Assembly: GCA_944320775.1 (NCBI GenBank)
Contig: CALUIV010000014.1
Coordinates: 1 to 64,000 of the forward strand
Direction of reading: 5' to 3'
DNA from: an uncultured Paraprevotella sp.
GTDB taxonomy: Bacteria > Bacteroidota > Bacteroidia > Bacteroidales > Bacteroidaceae
Length of the DNA: 64,000 bases
Part shown: positions 11,128 through 19,658 of the stretch, piece after piece
Layout of the letters: the number at the start of each line of letters is the position of its first letter
How positions within the stretch are numbered: the first letter of the stretch is position 1
The notes under the pieces: model-generated
What the model saw: only the letters and a program-made list of their open reading frames with translations
Told to the model about the DNA's origin: nothing
Databases searched by the model: none
Translations under genes and position numbers: made by a program

Positions 11128-12105
11128 TTATCTGTTTTGGAGGTTATACATATACATGGTTGAGGATAGAGTGTCTTTATAATCTGATGGAATCAGGTTT
11201 CTGCTTTTTAACCAGTCTATAGCTATCCGAATTTGTTTCTCTTTAGGGAGTTCTGCCTTTTTAAGTGGGACTACTTTTATGGAATCGGCAACTTGTTTAG
11301 GAGTGTCGATTAAATATAGGAACTTGCTTATAGTATGGCTGCTGATTTGTTCGTTGAGCTGATCTACAGCCATATTATACCCTGTTATTAATTTATTTAA
11401 TTGTATGTTTCTATTACTATCATTTAATGCTTCGTTTCGAATGATAAAAGCGTTTAGAAATATACTGTCTTTTGATGTGTCGAATAAACTTCTGTTTCCT
11501 TTTTGTAAAGTACGCGTTGCATATGGTTCAGGCAAGAAAGCTGCGTCTAAGGTTGCGTTTTCCAGCATTTGTGTTCTTATGTTCAAATCGTTTATTTGTG
11601 GACGGAAAATATCTGCAGTATCGATACGTGCTTTAGTTGTCATATAGTCACTTAAGAAGTCAGTAACCGAATGACGTGCCAAGCCGATCATTTTCCCTTT
11701 AATGTTTTTAATTGTCGAAATTTTACTTTTGGAGGAACTTATCAGCTGATGACTTCCGTTGGTTGCCATGATTACATTTAGTCCGGTTCCTTTTTGTTGT
11801 AATACGAGAGCACGGATGAGATCAGTATAACATACTTGAACAGTGTTACCAATAAAGGCTGTATCGCAGTCCATTTGAGCAAGATAAGTTTTTATACGTA
11901 CGTCCAGATGTAATGAATCGTATATACCTTGTTCTTTTGCGTAATAGAAAGGCAGGCAATCAATGGTAGGCATCAGTCCTATCTTTAAAGCTAAGGAATC
12001 TTTTTGCGCTATTTCTTCCGGGGATAAGATTTCTTGTTTTTGTTTATTCTGGCAAGCACAAAAGAAGAATACTGCCAACAGACACTGTGCAAATACTTTT
12101 CTCAT
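11128..12105 (-). CDS. NMT1/SsuA-like ABC-type substrate-binding lipoprotein
   Basis: 325 residues with a lipoprotein leader ending FFCAC (Cys about residue 18), so anchored in a membrane. The mature part starts IGLMPTIDCLPFYYAKEQGIYD, typical of periplasmic binding proteins of the NMT1/THI5 and nitrate/sulfonate/taurine families, and shows the family-like FLPEPYATRTLQKG segment. It should capture a small organic ligand. There is no ABC permease or ATPase nearby; instead the next gene, 12 nt downstream, is a TPR protein. The ligand cannot be inferred. The upstream pgk terminator separates it from pgk. Confidence 0.8.
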   Translation of the reverse strand: MRKVFAQCLLAVFFFCACQNKQKQEILSPEEIAQKDSLALKIGLMPTIDCLPFYYAKEQGIYDSLHLDVRIKTYLAQMDCDTAFIGNTVQVCYTDLIRALVLQQKGTGLNVIMATNGSHQLISSSKSKISTIKNIKGKMIGLARHSVTDFLSDYMTTKARIDTADIFRPQINDLNIRTQMLENATLDAAFLPEPYATRTLQKGNRSLFDTSKDSIFLNAFIIRNEALNDSNRNIQLNKLITGYNMAVDQLNEQISSHTISKFLYLIDTPKQVADSIKVVPLKKAELPKEKQIRIAIDWLKSRNLIPSDYKDTLSSTMYMYNLQNR

Positions 12106-12119
12106 ACGTTGATTGGAGT

Positions 12120-12154
12120 TAAAAATAAGGGTAACCCGAGAAATCAGGTTACCC
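12120..12154 (-). terminator. pgk terminator
   Basis: GGGTAACCCGA (12129-12139) pairs with TCAGGTTACCC (12144-12154), 11 bp with one GU pair. On the minus strand it is followed by a T-rich tract (12121-12127). Confidence 0.75.
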
Positions 12155-12184
12155 CCATATTAAGATTGATTGTCGGATGAATTT

Positions 12185-13432
12185 TTAACCTTTGATTGCA
12201 GCAATACCCGGAAGGATTTTACCTTCAATTGCTTCGAGCAGGGCACCACCACCAGTTGAAATATATGAAACTTGGTCTGCCATGCCGAATTTGTTGATAC
12301 ATGCAACAGAATCGCCACCACCAATTAAAGAGAAAGCACCGTTCTTTGTTGCTTCTGCGATTGCATCGGCGATTGCTTTAGAACCGGCTGTGAAGTTGTC
12401 AAATTCAAATACACCGGCAGGACCATTCCAAAGGATCGTCTTGGCATCTTTGATTGCAGCTGCAAAAGATTCACGTGTTGCAGGACCTGCATCAAGACCT
12501 TCCCAACCTTCTGGAATTGCATTAGCCGGGCAAATTTGTGTGTTAGCATCGTTTGAAAAATCATCAGCTGCAACACAGTCTGTTCCCAAAACCAAGTTTA
12601 CACCTTTAGCCTTAGCTTTAGCGATAATGTCTAATGCAAGATCCAATTTGTCATCTTCGCAGATAGATTTACCTACATGACCACCCTGAGCTTTAGCAAA
12701 AGTATAAGTCATACCACCGCAAAGAATCAAGTTGTCCACTTTGTCCATCAGGTTTTCAATGATTCCGATTTTTGTAGAAACCTTAGAACCACCCATGATC
12801 GCTGTAAACGGACGTTTGATATTACTCAATACGTTGTCGACTGCTTGTACCTCTTTTTCCATCAAATAACCCAACATCTTGTTATCTGCATCGAAATAAT
12901 CAGCAATAACAGCAGTAGAAGCATGTTTACGATGAGCAGTACCGAAAGCATCATTTACGTAGCAGTCAGCATAAGAAGCCAAAGTTTTGGCGAACTCTTT
13001 TTGAGAGTTTTTCATAGCTTTCTTTGCTTCTTCATATGCAGGATCCTCTTTGTCGATACCAACAGGTTTGCCTTCCTCTTCAGGATAGAAACGAAGGTTT
13101 TCGAGCAATAATACTTCGCCTGGTTTTAATGCGGCAGCTGCTTCACCAGCTTTGGCACAATCCGGAGCAAACTGAACAGCAACACCCAATTGAGCTGATA
13201 CAGCGTCAACAATCTGGCTTAATGAAAATTTAGCGTTCACTTTGCCTTTGGGTTTTCCCATATGTGACATGATAATCAACGCACCGCCGTCAGCCAAAAT
13301 CTTTTTCAGTGTAGGAAGTGCACCGCGAATACGAGTATCATCTGTGATTTTACCATTCTCATCCAATGGAACATTAAAGTCCACACGGACAATTGCCTTC
13401 TTTCCGGCAAATTTGTAACTGTCGATAGTCAT
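12185..13432 (-). CDS. pgk: Phosphoglycerate kinase
   Basis: Full-length 415 residues; interconverts 1,3-bisphosphoglycerate + ADP and 3-phosphoglycerate + ATP in cytoplasmic glycolysis. The N-terminal RVDFNVPLD substrate motif, the central [10 protein letters not shown] and the C-terminal nucleotide-binding GGGDS ... STGGGA segments are all present. It is GC-richer than its neighbours with regular codon use, as expected for a highly expressed gene. A -7 box (TACATTTG on the minus strand, 13494-13501) lies 60 nt upstream, and a terminator follows immediately. Confidence 0.98.
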   Translation of the reverse strand: MTIDSYKFAGKKAIVRVDFNVPLDENGKITDDTRIRGALPTLKKILADGGALIIMSHMGKPKGKVNAKFSLSQIVDAVSAQLGVAVQFAPDCAKAGEAAAALKPGEVLLLENLRFYPEEEGKPVGIDKEDPAYEEAKKAMKNSQKEFAKTLASYADCYVNDAFGTAHRKHASTAVIADYFDADNKMLGYLMEKEVQAVDNVLSNIKRPFTAIMGGSKVSTKIGIIENLMDKVDNLILCGGMTYTFAKAQGGHVGKSICEDDKLDLALDIIAKAKAKGVNLVLGTDCVAADDFSNDANTQICPANAIPEGWEGLDAGPATRESFAAAIKDAKTILWNGPAGVFEFDNFTAGSKAIADAIAEATKNGAFSLIGGGDSVACINKFGMADQVSYISTGGGALLEAIEGKILPGIAAIKG

Positions 13433-13493
13433 AATGTTTTGTATTTAGTTTTATTTAAAATGGTTTTCTTGATGAACAACTGTCATTTCCATG

Positions 13494-13501
13494 CAAATGT
13501 A
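13494..13501 (-). promoter_or_regulatory. -7 box of pgk
   Basis: TACATTTG on the minus strand, a perfect TAnnTTTG, about 60 nt before the pgk ATG. Confidence 0.6.
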
Positions 13502-13594
13502 GCAAAAAAAATGATAGAGTGATTTATTTATTAAAGAAAAATCAGCCTTGAACGGTTGTTGCAACTTTAATTAGTCAGGCTTATCTCTTTTTAG

Positions 13595-14263
13595 CTATTC
13601 TTGTTTATTCTGTTGAACAGTTTTGAGCTTGTTCTGATATTCTTTACAGATATCTGTCAGCCCGCAGGATGTACATTTCGGGTTTCGTGCCGTGCAAGTA
13701 TAACGACCGTGTAAAATCAGCCAATGGTGGGCCTTGGGAATAATTTTATCAGGAAAATAACGTATGAGTTGTTTTTCAACGCTAAATGGTGTTGTACAAT
13801 TTTTGGAAACTAGTCCGATTCGATGGCTTACCCGAAACACATGCGTATCAACAGCCATTGCTGCTTTGTCAAAAACAACAGCTTGGATGACATTGGCCGT
13901 TTTCCTGCCCACGCCGGGTAGCCGGAGTAGATCGTCAAGATTGGAGGGGACATTTCCTTGATAGTCTTTGACAAGTAGCTGGGCCATTCCGACAAGATGC
14001 TTGGCCTTATTGTTTGGATAGCTGACACTTCGGATATATTCGAATATGGTTTCAGGAGTAGCCAGAGCCAATGCTTCTGCTGTTGGATAATCGTGAAACA
14101 GTTTGGGTGTTACCAGATTTACCCTTTTGTCTGTACATTGGGCCGATAAGATGACAGCTACTAACAGTTCAAACGGAGACGTGTAGTGAAGCTCTGTTTC
14201 GGCTATGGGCATAGTCCTTTCAAAATAATCGATAATCTTCTGATACAATTCTTGTTTTTTCAT
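13595..14263 (-). CDS. nth: Endonuclease III (DNA glycosylase/AP lyase)
   Basis: 222 residues; removes oxidised pyrimidines and cleaves abasic sites in base-excision repair. It has the helix-hairpin-helix LPGVGRKTANV with the catalytic Lys, the catalytic Asp in AVDTHVFRV, and the C-terminal [4Fe-4S] cluster with the classic C-x6-C-x2-C-x5-C spacing (CTARNPKCTSCGLTDIC). Length is normal. The start follows the family N-terminus MKKQELYQKII. Confidence 0.96.
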   Translation of the reverse strand: MKKQELYQKIIDYFERTMPIAETELHYTSPFELLVAVILSAQCTDKRVNLVTPKLFHDYPTAEALALATPETIFEYIRSVSYPNNKAKHLVGMAQLLVKDYQGNVPSNLDDLLRLPGVGRKTANVIQAVVFDKAAMAVDTHVFRVSHRIGLVSKNCTTPFSVEKQLIRYFPDKIIPKAHHWLILHGRYTCTARNPKCTSCGLTDICKEYQNKLKTVQQNKQE

Positions 14264-14424
14264 GAAATGTTCTCTATGAGCTTGTTGGGCTTGTTCTTAA
14301 ATCTCTGGATTTTCAGAATAATATATAGTGTATTTATCTTTTGAGTCGGATTATTTCTTATATTTAGACCAAAACCTGTTCGAAAGCATTGTATACGGGA
14401 TTTCAGGCCGGCCTTGACTATAAT

Positions 14425-14453
14425 TGAAAATGCCCCAATTTTGGAAAGGGGCA
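14425..14453 (-). terminator. Terminator of the GldB-like/RsmI-like transcript
   Basis: TGCCCC (14431-14436) pairs with GGGGCA (14448-14453), and minus-strand transcription continues into TTTTC. It lies just after the stop of the methylase gene. Confidence 0.65.
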
Positions 14454-14462
14454 AGTTCTGTC

Positions 14463-15188
14463 TTATTTTCCAGCGTAAATTAAAAATATTGCCGGTATTT
14501 TATTAAGGTCAGGAATCTTGGTCTGTTTCCATTCCTGTACTTTTTTTGTTTGAATAAACTCTTCAGAACAAGTGATTCCTGCTGCAATACAAAGTTTTGT
14601 TTGAGGTTTTAACGTGTGTAGCAGTTCTTCTATCATTTTACCGTTGCGGTATGGTGTTTCAATGAAGAGTTGAGTTTGTGATTCTGTGAAAGAACGTTGT
14701 TCCAATTGCTTTATTTTTTTTGCACGTTCGGCAGGAGCAACCGGTAAATATCCATTGAAAGCAAAACTTTGACCGTTGAATCCAGAACCCATAACGGCCA
14801 GAATCATCGAAGATGGCCCTACTAGTGGGATTACTTTTAATCCTTTTCGTTGTGCTATAGCTACAATATCAGCACCCGGGTCTGCAACTGCAGGACAGCC
14901 GGCTTCTGATATGACTCCCATTGGTTCTCCGTTGGCGAGTGTGTTAAGATAAGATTCAAACAGATCGGTAGGTGCATGTTTCCCCATTGGATAAAAATGA
15001 AGGGCATCTATGTCAATATGCTGATCCACTTTTTTCAGAAATCTGCGTGCCGAGCGTAGGTCTTCAACGATAAAATGTTTTATTTGTAGAATAATTTCTT
15101 TGTTGTAATTGGGCAAAACTTTGTCTATCGGGGTATCACCCAAGGTAACCGGCAACAAATAAAGTGCATTTTCTATTATGGGAGTCAT
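14463..15188 (-). CDS. RsmI-like tetrapyrrole-methylase family SAM methyltransferase
   Basis: 241 residues of the tetrapyrrole (corrin/porphyrin) methylase superfamily, closest in look to the RsmI/YraL rRNA 2'-O-methyltransferases: LYLLPVTLGD at the start, VISEAGCPAVADPG and LVGPSSMILAVMGSG as SAM-binding motifs, FIETPYRN downstream. True RsmI (about 280 aa, modifies 16S C1402) usually starts LYVVATPIGN; here the altered N-terminus and shorter length suggest a Bacteroidales paralog whose target may differ. It follows the GldB-like gene by 19 nt and is probably cotranscribed with it. Confidence 0.8.
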   Translation of the reverse strand: MTPIIENALYLLPVTLGDTPIDKVLPNYNKEIILQIKHFIVEDLRSARRFLKKVDQHIDIDALHFYPMGKHAPTDLFESYLNTLANGEPMGVISEAGCPAVADPGADIVAIAQRKGLKVIPLVGPSSMILAVMGSGFNGQSFAFNGYLPVAPAERAKKIKQLEQRSFTESQTQLFIETPYRNGKMIEELLHTLKPQTKLCIAAGITCSEEFIQTKKVQEWKQTKIPDLNKIPAIFLIYAGK

Positions 15189-15207
15189 TCTTATTCTGAA
15201 CTGATTA

Positions 15208-16218
15208 TCAAGGTTTATATTCTGATTTTTTATATATTTCCTGTGAACTCATGTTTAAAAGTTCCCGGATTGTCGTATCCGGGTATTTTTTCATAAATGC
15301 GTCTGCAATATGAATGCCAAACCAGTAGCCCAATTGGTCAGTCGATTCTTCTGATAATCCTTTTGTGTATGGGAAAGGACCCATAAATGTGCGTGTTTGC
15401 ATGAAGTCCTTAGTTTGAAGGAAACCATGGTCGACAATATATTTCCATGCTTTTTCCTGATTTTCTTCGCACCATTTCTTACGTTTGCCATGAAAGTCAA
15501 TTTCATCTGTTAAAGATACATCACCTAAAATGTGGGCAATAATCCAATGGATTTTTCCGACAAAAACCATGCGATCCAATAACGAAGCGGTATCTCCGGG
15601 TTTCCAGTACTCTGAATAAAGATAAAATGAAGCCGCGTCGGATACGATACGTTCGCGTCTCATAGATCTTCTTTGGCAGGGATAATAATAGGTCGTATAA
15701 AGAGGGTAATCGGCACCCAGGTATTTGTCCAGGCTGATACCGAGAATGGAATCGCCTACGACTATACTTTGATTTAATGCCGAAATTTGGGTGTACACTA
15801 AAGGGATGGTAAAATCAGGATCTTCTTCTTTAAGAGTCCAAAAAATCTTACCCAAACGTGCTTCTTCTGATTTTAGATTGGAATATTCCTGATGTACATC
15901 CTGTAAAATGACCTGAAGCGTAGAATCCAGAAAATATTCCCTTAGCTTTCTGTCGATATTGGGGTCTTCTACACGTCCTAAGGACAAAACATTCTCAATC
16001 AACAAGATGGTTTCCTGAGAATATTCTGTGTTCATGCGCTGAAGTGCCGAATAGCTGTTTAAAGAAACAAATTCATCCAGCAGCCTGTCATAACGTTGGA
16101 TCGTCATACTCTTTTCTTCTTGAGCATGCATCCACTTTTGCCAGTCTGCACGGCACGCACCTAGAAGGAATGATAGTGCTGAAATTGTAATGATAAACAG
16201 TAAACTTTTGAACTTCAA
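15208..16218 (-). CDS. GldB-like lipoprotein
   Basis: 336 residues with a lipoprotein leader ending LSFLLGAC (Cys about 22). The body resembles the gliding-motility protein GldB family of Bacteroidota: a middle VYTQISALNQSI segment, then an L-GADYPLY region, and the C-terminal LGYWFGIHIADAFMKKYP close to the family's conserved end. In Flavobacterium GldB is essential for gliding and chitin use; in non-gliding Bacteroidales its role is unknown. Located at a membrane and probably cotranscribed with the downstream methylase. Confidence 0.75.
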   Translation of the reverse strand: MKFKSLLFIITISALSFLLGACRADWQKWMHAQEEKSMTIQRYDRLLDEFVSLNSYSALQRMNTEYSQETILLIENVLSLGRVEDPNIDRKLREYFLDSTLQVILQDVHQEYSNLKSEEARLGKIFWTLKEEDPDFTIPLVYTQISALNQSIVVGDSILGISLDKYLGADYPLYTTYYYPCQRRSMRRERIVSDAASFYLYSEYWKPGDTASLLDRMVFVGKIHWIIAHILGDVSLTDEIDFHGKRKKWCEENQEKAWKYIVDHGFLQTKDFMQTRTFMGPFPYTKGLSEESTDQLGYWFGIHIADAFMKKYPDTTIRELLNMSSQEIYKKSEYKP

Positions 16219-16314
16219 GTTAATTATATTATATTAAATCGCGTTACAAAAATAGTATAAAATAGATTCAAATACAAATATTTATTTAAAAATAAAAGAG
16301 AGTACTGAAAAAGG

Positions 16315-17328
16315 TTATAGCTGCGTGAATTTGCGAATGCCTTTCAGGTAATAGGCCTTGAGAATACTGTTGGCAGTGCGTTCCGGGATGGTGCTGTTTT
16401 TGATTTTTAGCTGTATCTCCTTACGCTTCTTCTCATATAGAGGCTTTTGTGCATTGAATTCCCGATACGCTTTAAAAACAGCTTGAAAACTGCGTACTTC
16501 TCCTTTGGTCAGAAAATGTATGGCTGCAAGAATATCCAGGAAAAAACGGAGCCATAAAACTTTGTGAAGCTCTTTTTCTGGCAGATTTTTGTATAGCATG
16601 AACAGATTGTTTCTGAAATTCAGAAATGTTTTTCTCGGGTTTTCTTTAGGTAGCGTTCCTCCTCCAACATGGTAGGCCTTGCTCTGTGGTATGCAGACAA
16701 TTCCGTAACCCAGACTACGCAGACGCCAGCATAAATCGATTTCTTCCATGTGGGCAAAGAAGTCACCGTCCAAACCGCCAGCTTCCCAATAGGCTGCGCT
16801 TCGGATCATTAAAGCGGCACCTGTAGCCCAAAATACAGAACAGATTTCGTCATATTGTCCTTCGTCTTTTTCTACTGAGGCCATGATGCGACCACGACAG
16901 AACGGATATCCTAAATAGTCAATAAAGCCTCCAGCAGCTCCGGCATATTCAAAATATTGAGGAGTCATCTGGCTTAATAGTTTGGGTTGGCAGGCGGCGA
17001 CATGAGGATGTTTTTCCATGTATGCCAGGAGCGGATCCAACCAGTTGTCCGTGATTTCCACATCGGAATTTAACAACAGATAATATTCGGCGTCGATTTC
17101 TTTTAAAGCCATGTTGTATCCTTCGGCAAATCCATAATTCTTGTCAAAAAGAATTTGTCGAACGGTTGGAAATTCTTTGTTTAATAAATCGATGGAATTG
17201 TCTGTTGAGCCATTGTCAGCAACATAAACAGTTCCTACAGGTTCGGAGTGTGCTATGACACCCGGAAGAAATTTCCGGAGCATAGCTTCACCGTTCCAGT
17301 TAAGTATGACGATTGCAATTTTATCCAT
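16315..17328 (-). CDS. Family 2 glycosyltransferase
   Basis: About 337 residues from ATG 17328 (MDKIAIVILNWNG). An upstream in-frame ATG at 17370 would overlap mtaB and precede the family start, so it is not preferred. GT-A fold: IVILNWNG nucleotide-binding strand, VADNGSTDNS, then LLLNSDVEI as the DxD-type motif, followed by MEEIDLCWR, the ED-like acceptor-site motif of GT2 rhamnosyl- and mannosyl-transferase-like enzymes. It adds a sugar to a cell-surface polysaccharide or glycan; donor and acceptor unknown. It lies 10 nt after mtaB, apparently in one operon. Confidence 0.88.
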   Translation of the reverse strand: MDKIAIVILNWNGEAMLRKFLPGVIAHSEPVGTVYVADNGSTDNSIDLLNKEFPTVRQILFDKNYGFAEGYNMALKEIDAEYYLLLNSDVEITDNWLDPLLAYMEKHPHVAACQPKLLSQMTPQYFEYAGAAGGFIDYLGYPFCRGRIMASVEKDEGQYDEICSVFWATGAALMIRSAAYWEAGGLDGDFFAHMEEIDLCWRLRSLGYGIVCIPQSKAYHVGGGTLPKENPRKTFLNFRNNLFMLYKNLPEKELHKVLWLRFFLDILAAIHFLTKGEVRSFQAVFKAYREFNAQKPLYEKKRKEIQLKIKNSTIPERTANSILKAYYLKGIRKFTQL

Positions 17329-17338
17329 TTGTTCGTGT

Positions 17339-18685
17339 TTAAATGAGTGTTGCGTGTAGGGCGGTACCATCTTCTGTAAAATCGCCTAAACGAACCTTTG
17401 CTATTTGATTGTCTTTAATGTCTTCGGAAGTTTGTATTTCTACTTTGATATAATTGCTGGTGAAACCATGCATGATACCTCGTTTTTTCGATTTTTCCAA
17501 AAGAACCTCTTGTTCTGTCCCGATATAATTTTGATAGAATTTTTTCCACTTGTATTCGGATAATGCAAGAAGCCGTTGGCTGCGCAGATGTTTTTCTTCT
17601 GCCGGTACTGTGTGTTCTATTTTTAGAGCCATCGTACCGGGGCGTTCTGAGTAGCTGAATACATGGAGTTGGCTGATATCCAAGTTTTCTATGAAACGGT
17701 AAGTATCTTCGAAAAGATCATTTGTCTCTCCGCGCGTACCAACGATAACATCAACCCCGATAAATGCATCGGGCATACGTTCTTTTATATGTGCCACTTT
17801 TTCAGCAAAAAGCTGTGTCGTATACCGGCGGTGCATCAATTTCAATACTTCGTCGCTTCCGCTTTGCAGAGGAATATGGAAGTGGGGCATAAAAGCGCGC
17901 GATTGGGCACAATAATCAATGATCTCATCTGTAAGTAAGTTAGGTTCAATGGAAGAAATACGATAACGGAGTATTCCTTCTACTTGGTCCAATGCTTTGA
18001 CAAGATCTAAAAACGATTCACCGGTAGTTTTGCCGAAATCACCGATATTGACTCCGGTCAGAACGATTTCTTTTCCACCTTCTTCTGCTACTTGTCTGGC
18101 TTGGGCAACGAGTGATTCGATGGAACCGTTGCGGCTTCTTCCACGTGCAAAAGGAATGGTACAGTAGGTACAATAGTAGTCACAACCGTCTTGAACTTTC
18201 AGAAAATATCGTGTACGGTCGCCACAGGAACAAGATGGTGCAAATGCCCGAATGTCTTTTGAGGGGATGGTGAACGACTCGTGTGCGGCATCTTGTATTT
18301 TACGTTCTTTTGGCAAAAGAGGAAGCCGTTCCTCCAGATATTTCAGGATATCTCCTTTCTGTTCTGCGCCCAATACCAGGTCAACTCCTTCGATTTGAGA
18401 AACAGTCTCTGGCTTCAGTTGGGCGTAACATCCTGTTACGACAACAAATGCGCCTGGATGCTGTTTCACCATTTTATGAATAGCTTGCCGGCATTTATGG
18501 TCGGCAACTTCTGTGACTGAACATGTGTTGATTACACAAATGTCTGCTTTTTCATTTTGCCTGGCCTTTGTTACTCCCATCGATTGCAATAGCTTGCCAA
18601 TGGTAGAGGTTTCAGCAAAATTCAACTTACATCCTAATGTGAAATAGATCGCTTTTTTATTTTTAAAAACAGATTCTTCTGTCAT
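17339..18685 (-). CDS. mtaB: tRNA t6A37 methylthiotransferase MtaB
   Basis: 448 residues. A radical-SAM methylthiotransferase that converts t6A37 to ms2t6A in ANN-decoding tRNAs. The N-terminal MTTase domain has three cluster cysteines (LGCKLNFAE, TCSVTE, TGCYAQL); the radical SAM domain has C-x3-C-x2-C as CDYYCTYC; a C-terminal TRAM-like region follows (about 385-445). MtaB is favoured over MiaB or RimO by GCKLN at the first cysteine. First gene of a two-gene unit with the glycosyltransferase. Confidence 0.92.
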   Translation of the reverse strand: MTEESVFKNKKAIYFTLGCKLNFAETSTIGKLLQSMGVTKARQNEKADICVINTCSVTEVADHKCRQAIHKMVKQHPGAFVVVTGCYAQLKPETVSQIEGVDLVLGAEQKGDILKYLEERLPLLPKERKIQDAAHESFTIPSKDIRAFAPSCSCGDRTRYFLKVQDGCDYYCTYCTIPFARGRSRNGSIESLVAQARQVAEEGGKEIVLTGVNIGDFGKTTGESFLDLVKALDQVEGILRYRISSIEPNLLTDEIIDYCAQSRAFMPHFHIPLQSGSDEVLKLMHRRYTTQLFAEKVAHIKERMPDAFIGVDVIVGTRGETNDLFEDTYRFIENLDISQLHVFSYSERPGTMALKIEHTVPAEEKHLRSQRLLALSEYKWKKFYQNYIGTEQEVLLEKSKKRGIMHGFTSNYIKVEIQTSEDIKDNQIAKVRLGDFTEDGTALHATLI

Positions 18686-18778
18686 AATAATCAGTTTAGC
18701 TTTTAAAAAAATATGGAATTGCTTTTATGAATACAGCAGCAATTGCTTGATTTTGGTTGGATATTTCGTTTGTCTGTG

Positions 18779-19471
18779 TTAGAAGTCCAGTCCGGCTGTA
18801 ATTGCAAAGGTGCCAGTGCGTATTCTGCCGTCGAAATCCGTATATCCATATTCGTCAAAATTTTTGGCAGCAATGTTACAGAGTCCTATATCATAACCGA
18901 AGTCAATATAAAGGTTTTGGAATGCCATACCGACTCCGATACGGAAACCGGCATCAAATCTTTTGAAATAGTCGTCAGTAAATGCATTGTGATTTTTCCG
19001 GTCGTCATAAAGTTTTGCCGTACCGTTGACTCCAATGGCAAAAAAGGCTCCAAAAAAAGGTTGAATGGTCAAATCATCTACACCTACATTTCCTTTATAT
19101 TTAAAAAGGAGTGGGATTTCAATATATTGTAACTTGAATGTTTGCTTTTGAATGGCTGGAGTTTTTATAGCTTGTGCCTGCAGACCTTTTTCTGTATAAT
19201 AAAGTCCGGTTTCAATATAGAAAGGAACGGTACGTCCTATTTTATTTCCAAAAACAACACCAGCATTGAGCGCAGCCAGTGGATTGGTTGTGGGATAGTA
19301 TTCCAATCCCCGGCAATGTAACGTTGCGATGTTGAGTCCAACTCGAATGCCAAAATAGTTTGAACGGGTATAATCATACCATCTGCTTGCATCCAGAATC
19401 TGTGCTTTTGCAGAGCCGGATAGCAACAGTAAAATTGTAAAACTAAAAATATAAAGTTGCTTCAATCTCAT
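18779..19471 (-). CDS. PorT-family outer-membrane beta-barrel protein
   Basis: About 230 residues from ATG 19471 (MRLKQLYIF...), with a signal peptide ending GSAKAQ. A 13-residue longer start at 19510 lies at or before the -7 box (TATTTTTG on the minus strand, 19500-19507), so it is rejected. The mature part has alternating strands, GIRVGLNIA at the beginning and a terminal aromatic FAITAGLDF, as in the PorT/OmpW-like eight-stranded barrels of Bacteroidota. It sits in the outer membrane; function unknown. Confidence 0.75.
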   Translation of the reverse strand: MRLKQLYIFSFTILLLLSGSAKAQILDASRWYDYTRSNYFGIRVGLNIATLHCRGLEYYPTTNPLAALNAGVVFGNKIGRTVPFYIETGLYYTEKGLQAQAIKTPAIQKQTFKLQYIEIPLLFKYKGNVGVDDLTIQPFFGAFFAIGVNGTAKLYDDRKNHNAFTDDYFKRFDAGFRIGVGMAFQNLYIDFGYDIGLCNIAAKNFDEYGYTDFDGRIRTGTFAITAGLDF

Positions 19472-19499
19472 TTTCTTCAATTTGAAATAAAATACACTA

Positions 19500-19507
19500 C
19501 AAAAATA
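19500..19507 (-). promoter_or_regulatory. -7 box of the PorT-like gene
   Basis: TATTTTTG on the minus strand. It fixes the start of the gene at 19471. Confidence 0.55.
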
Positions 19508-19658
19508 CAAATATTTTTTCGATGTTTGGGGATTTTATGTATTTATTATTATTTTTGTGATTATTAAGATTGTCATTTTTAATTTTATTTTTTGCTGAAA
19601 TGGTAGTTTCTGTGCTGCCTTTTTGCAATAAGTATAACATATATAATGTAAAACAGGT

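Noticed and set aside
14260-14454. 64-codon frame upstream of nth
   Set aside because: It starts in the terminator of the methylase gene, has no -7 box or family resemblance, and overlaps the nth start.
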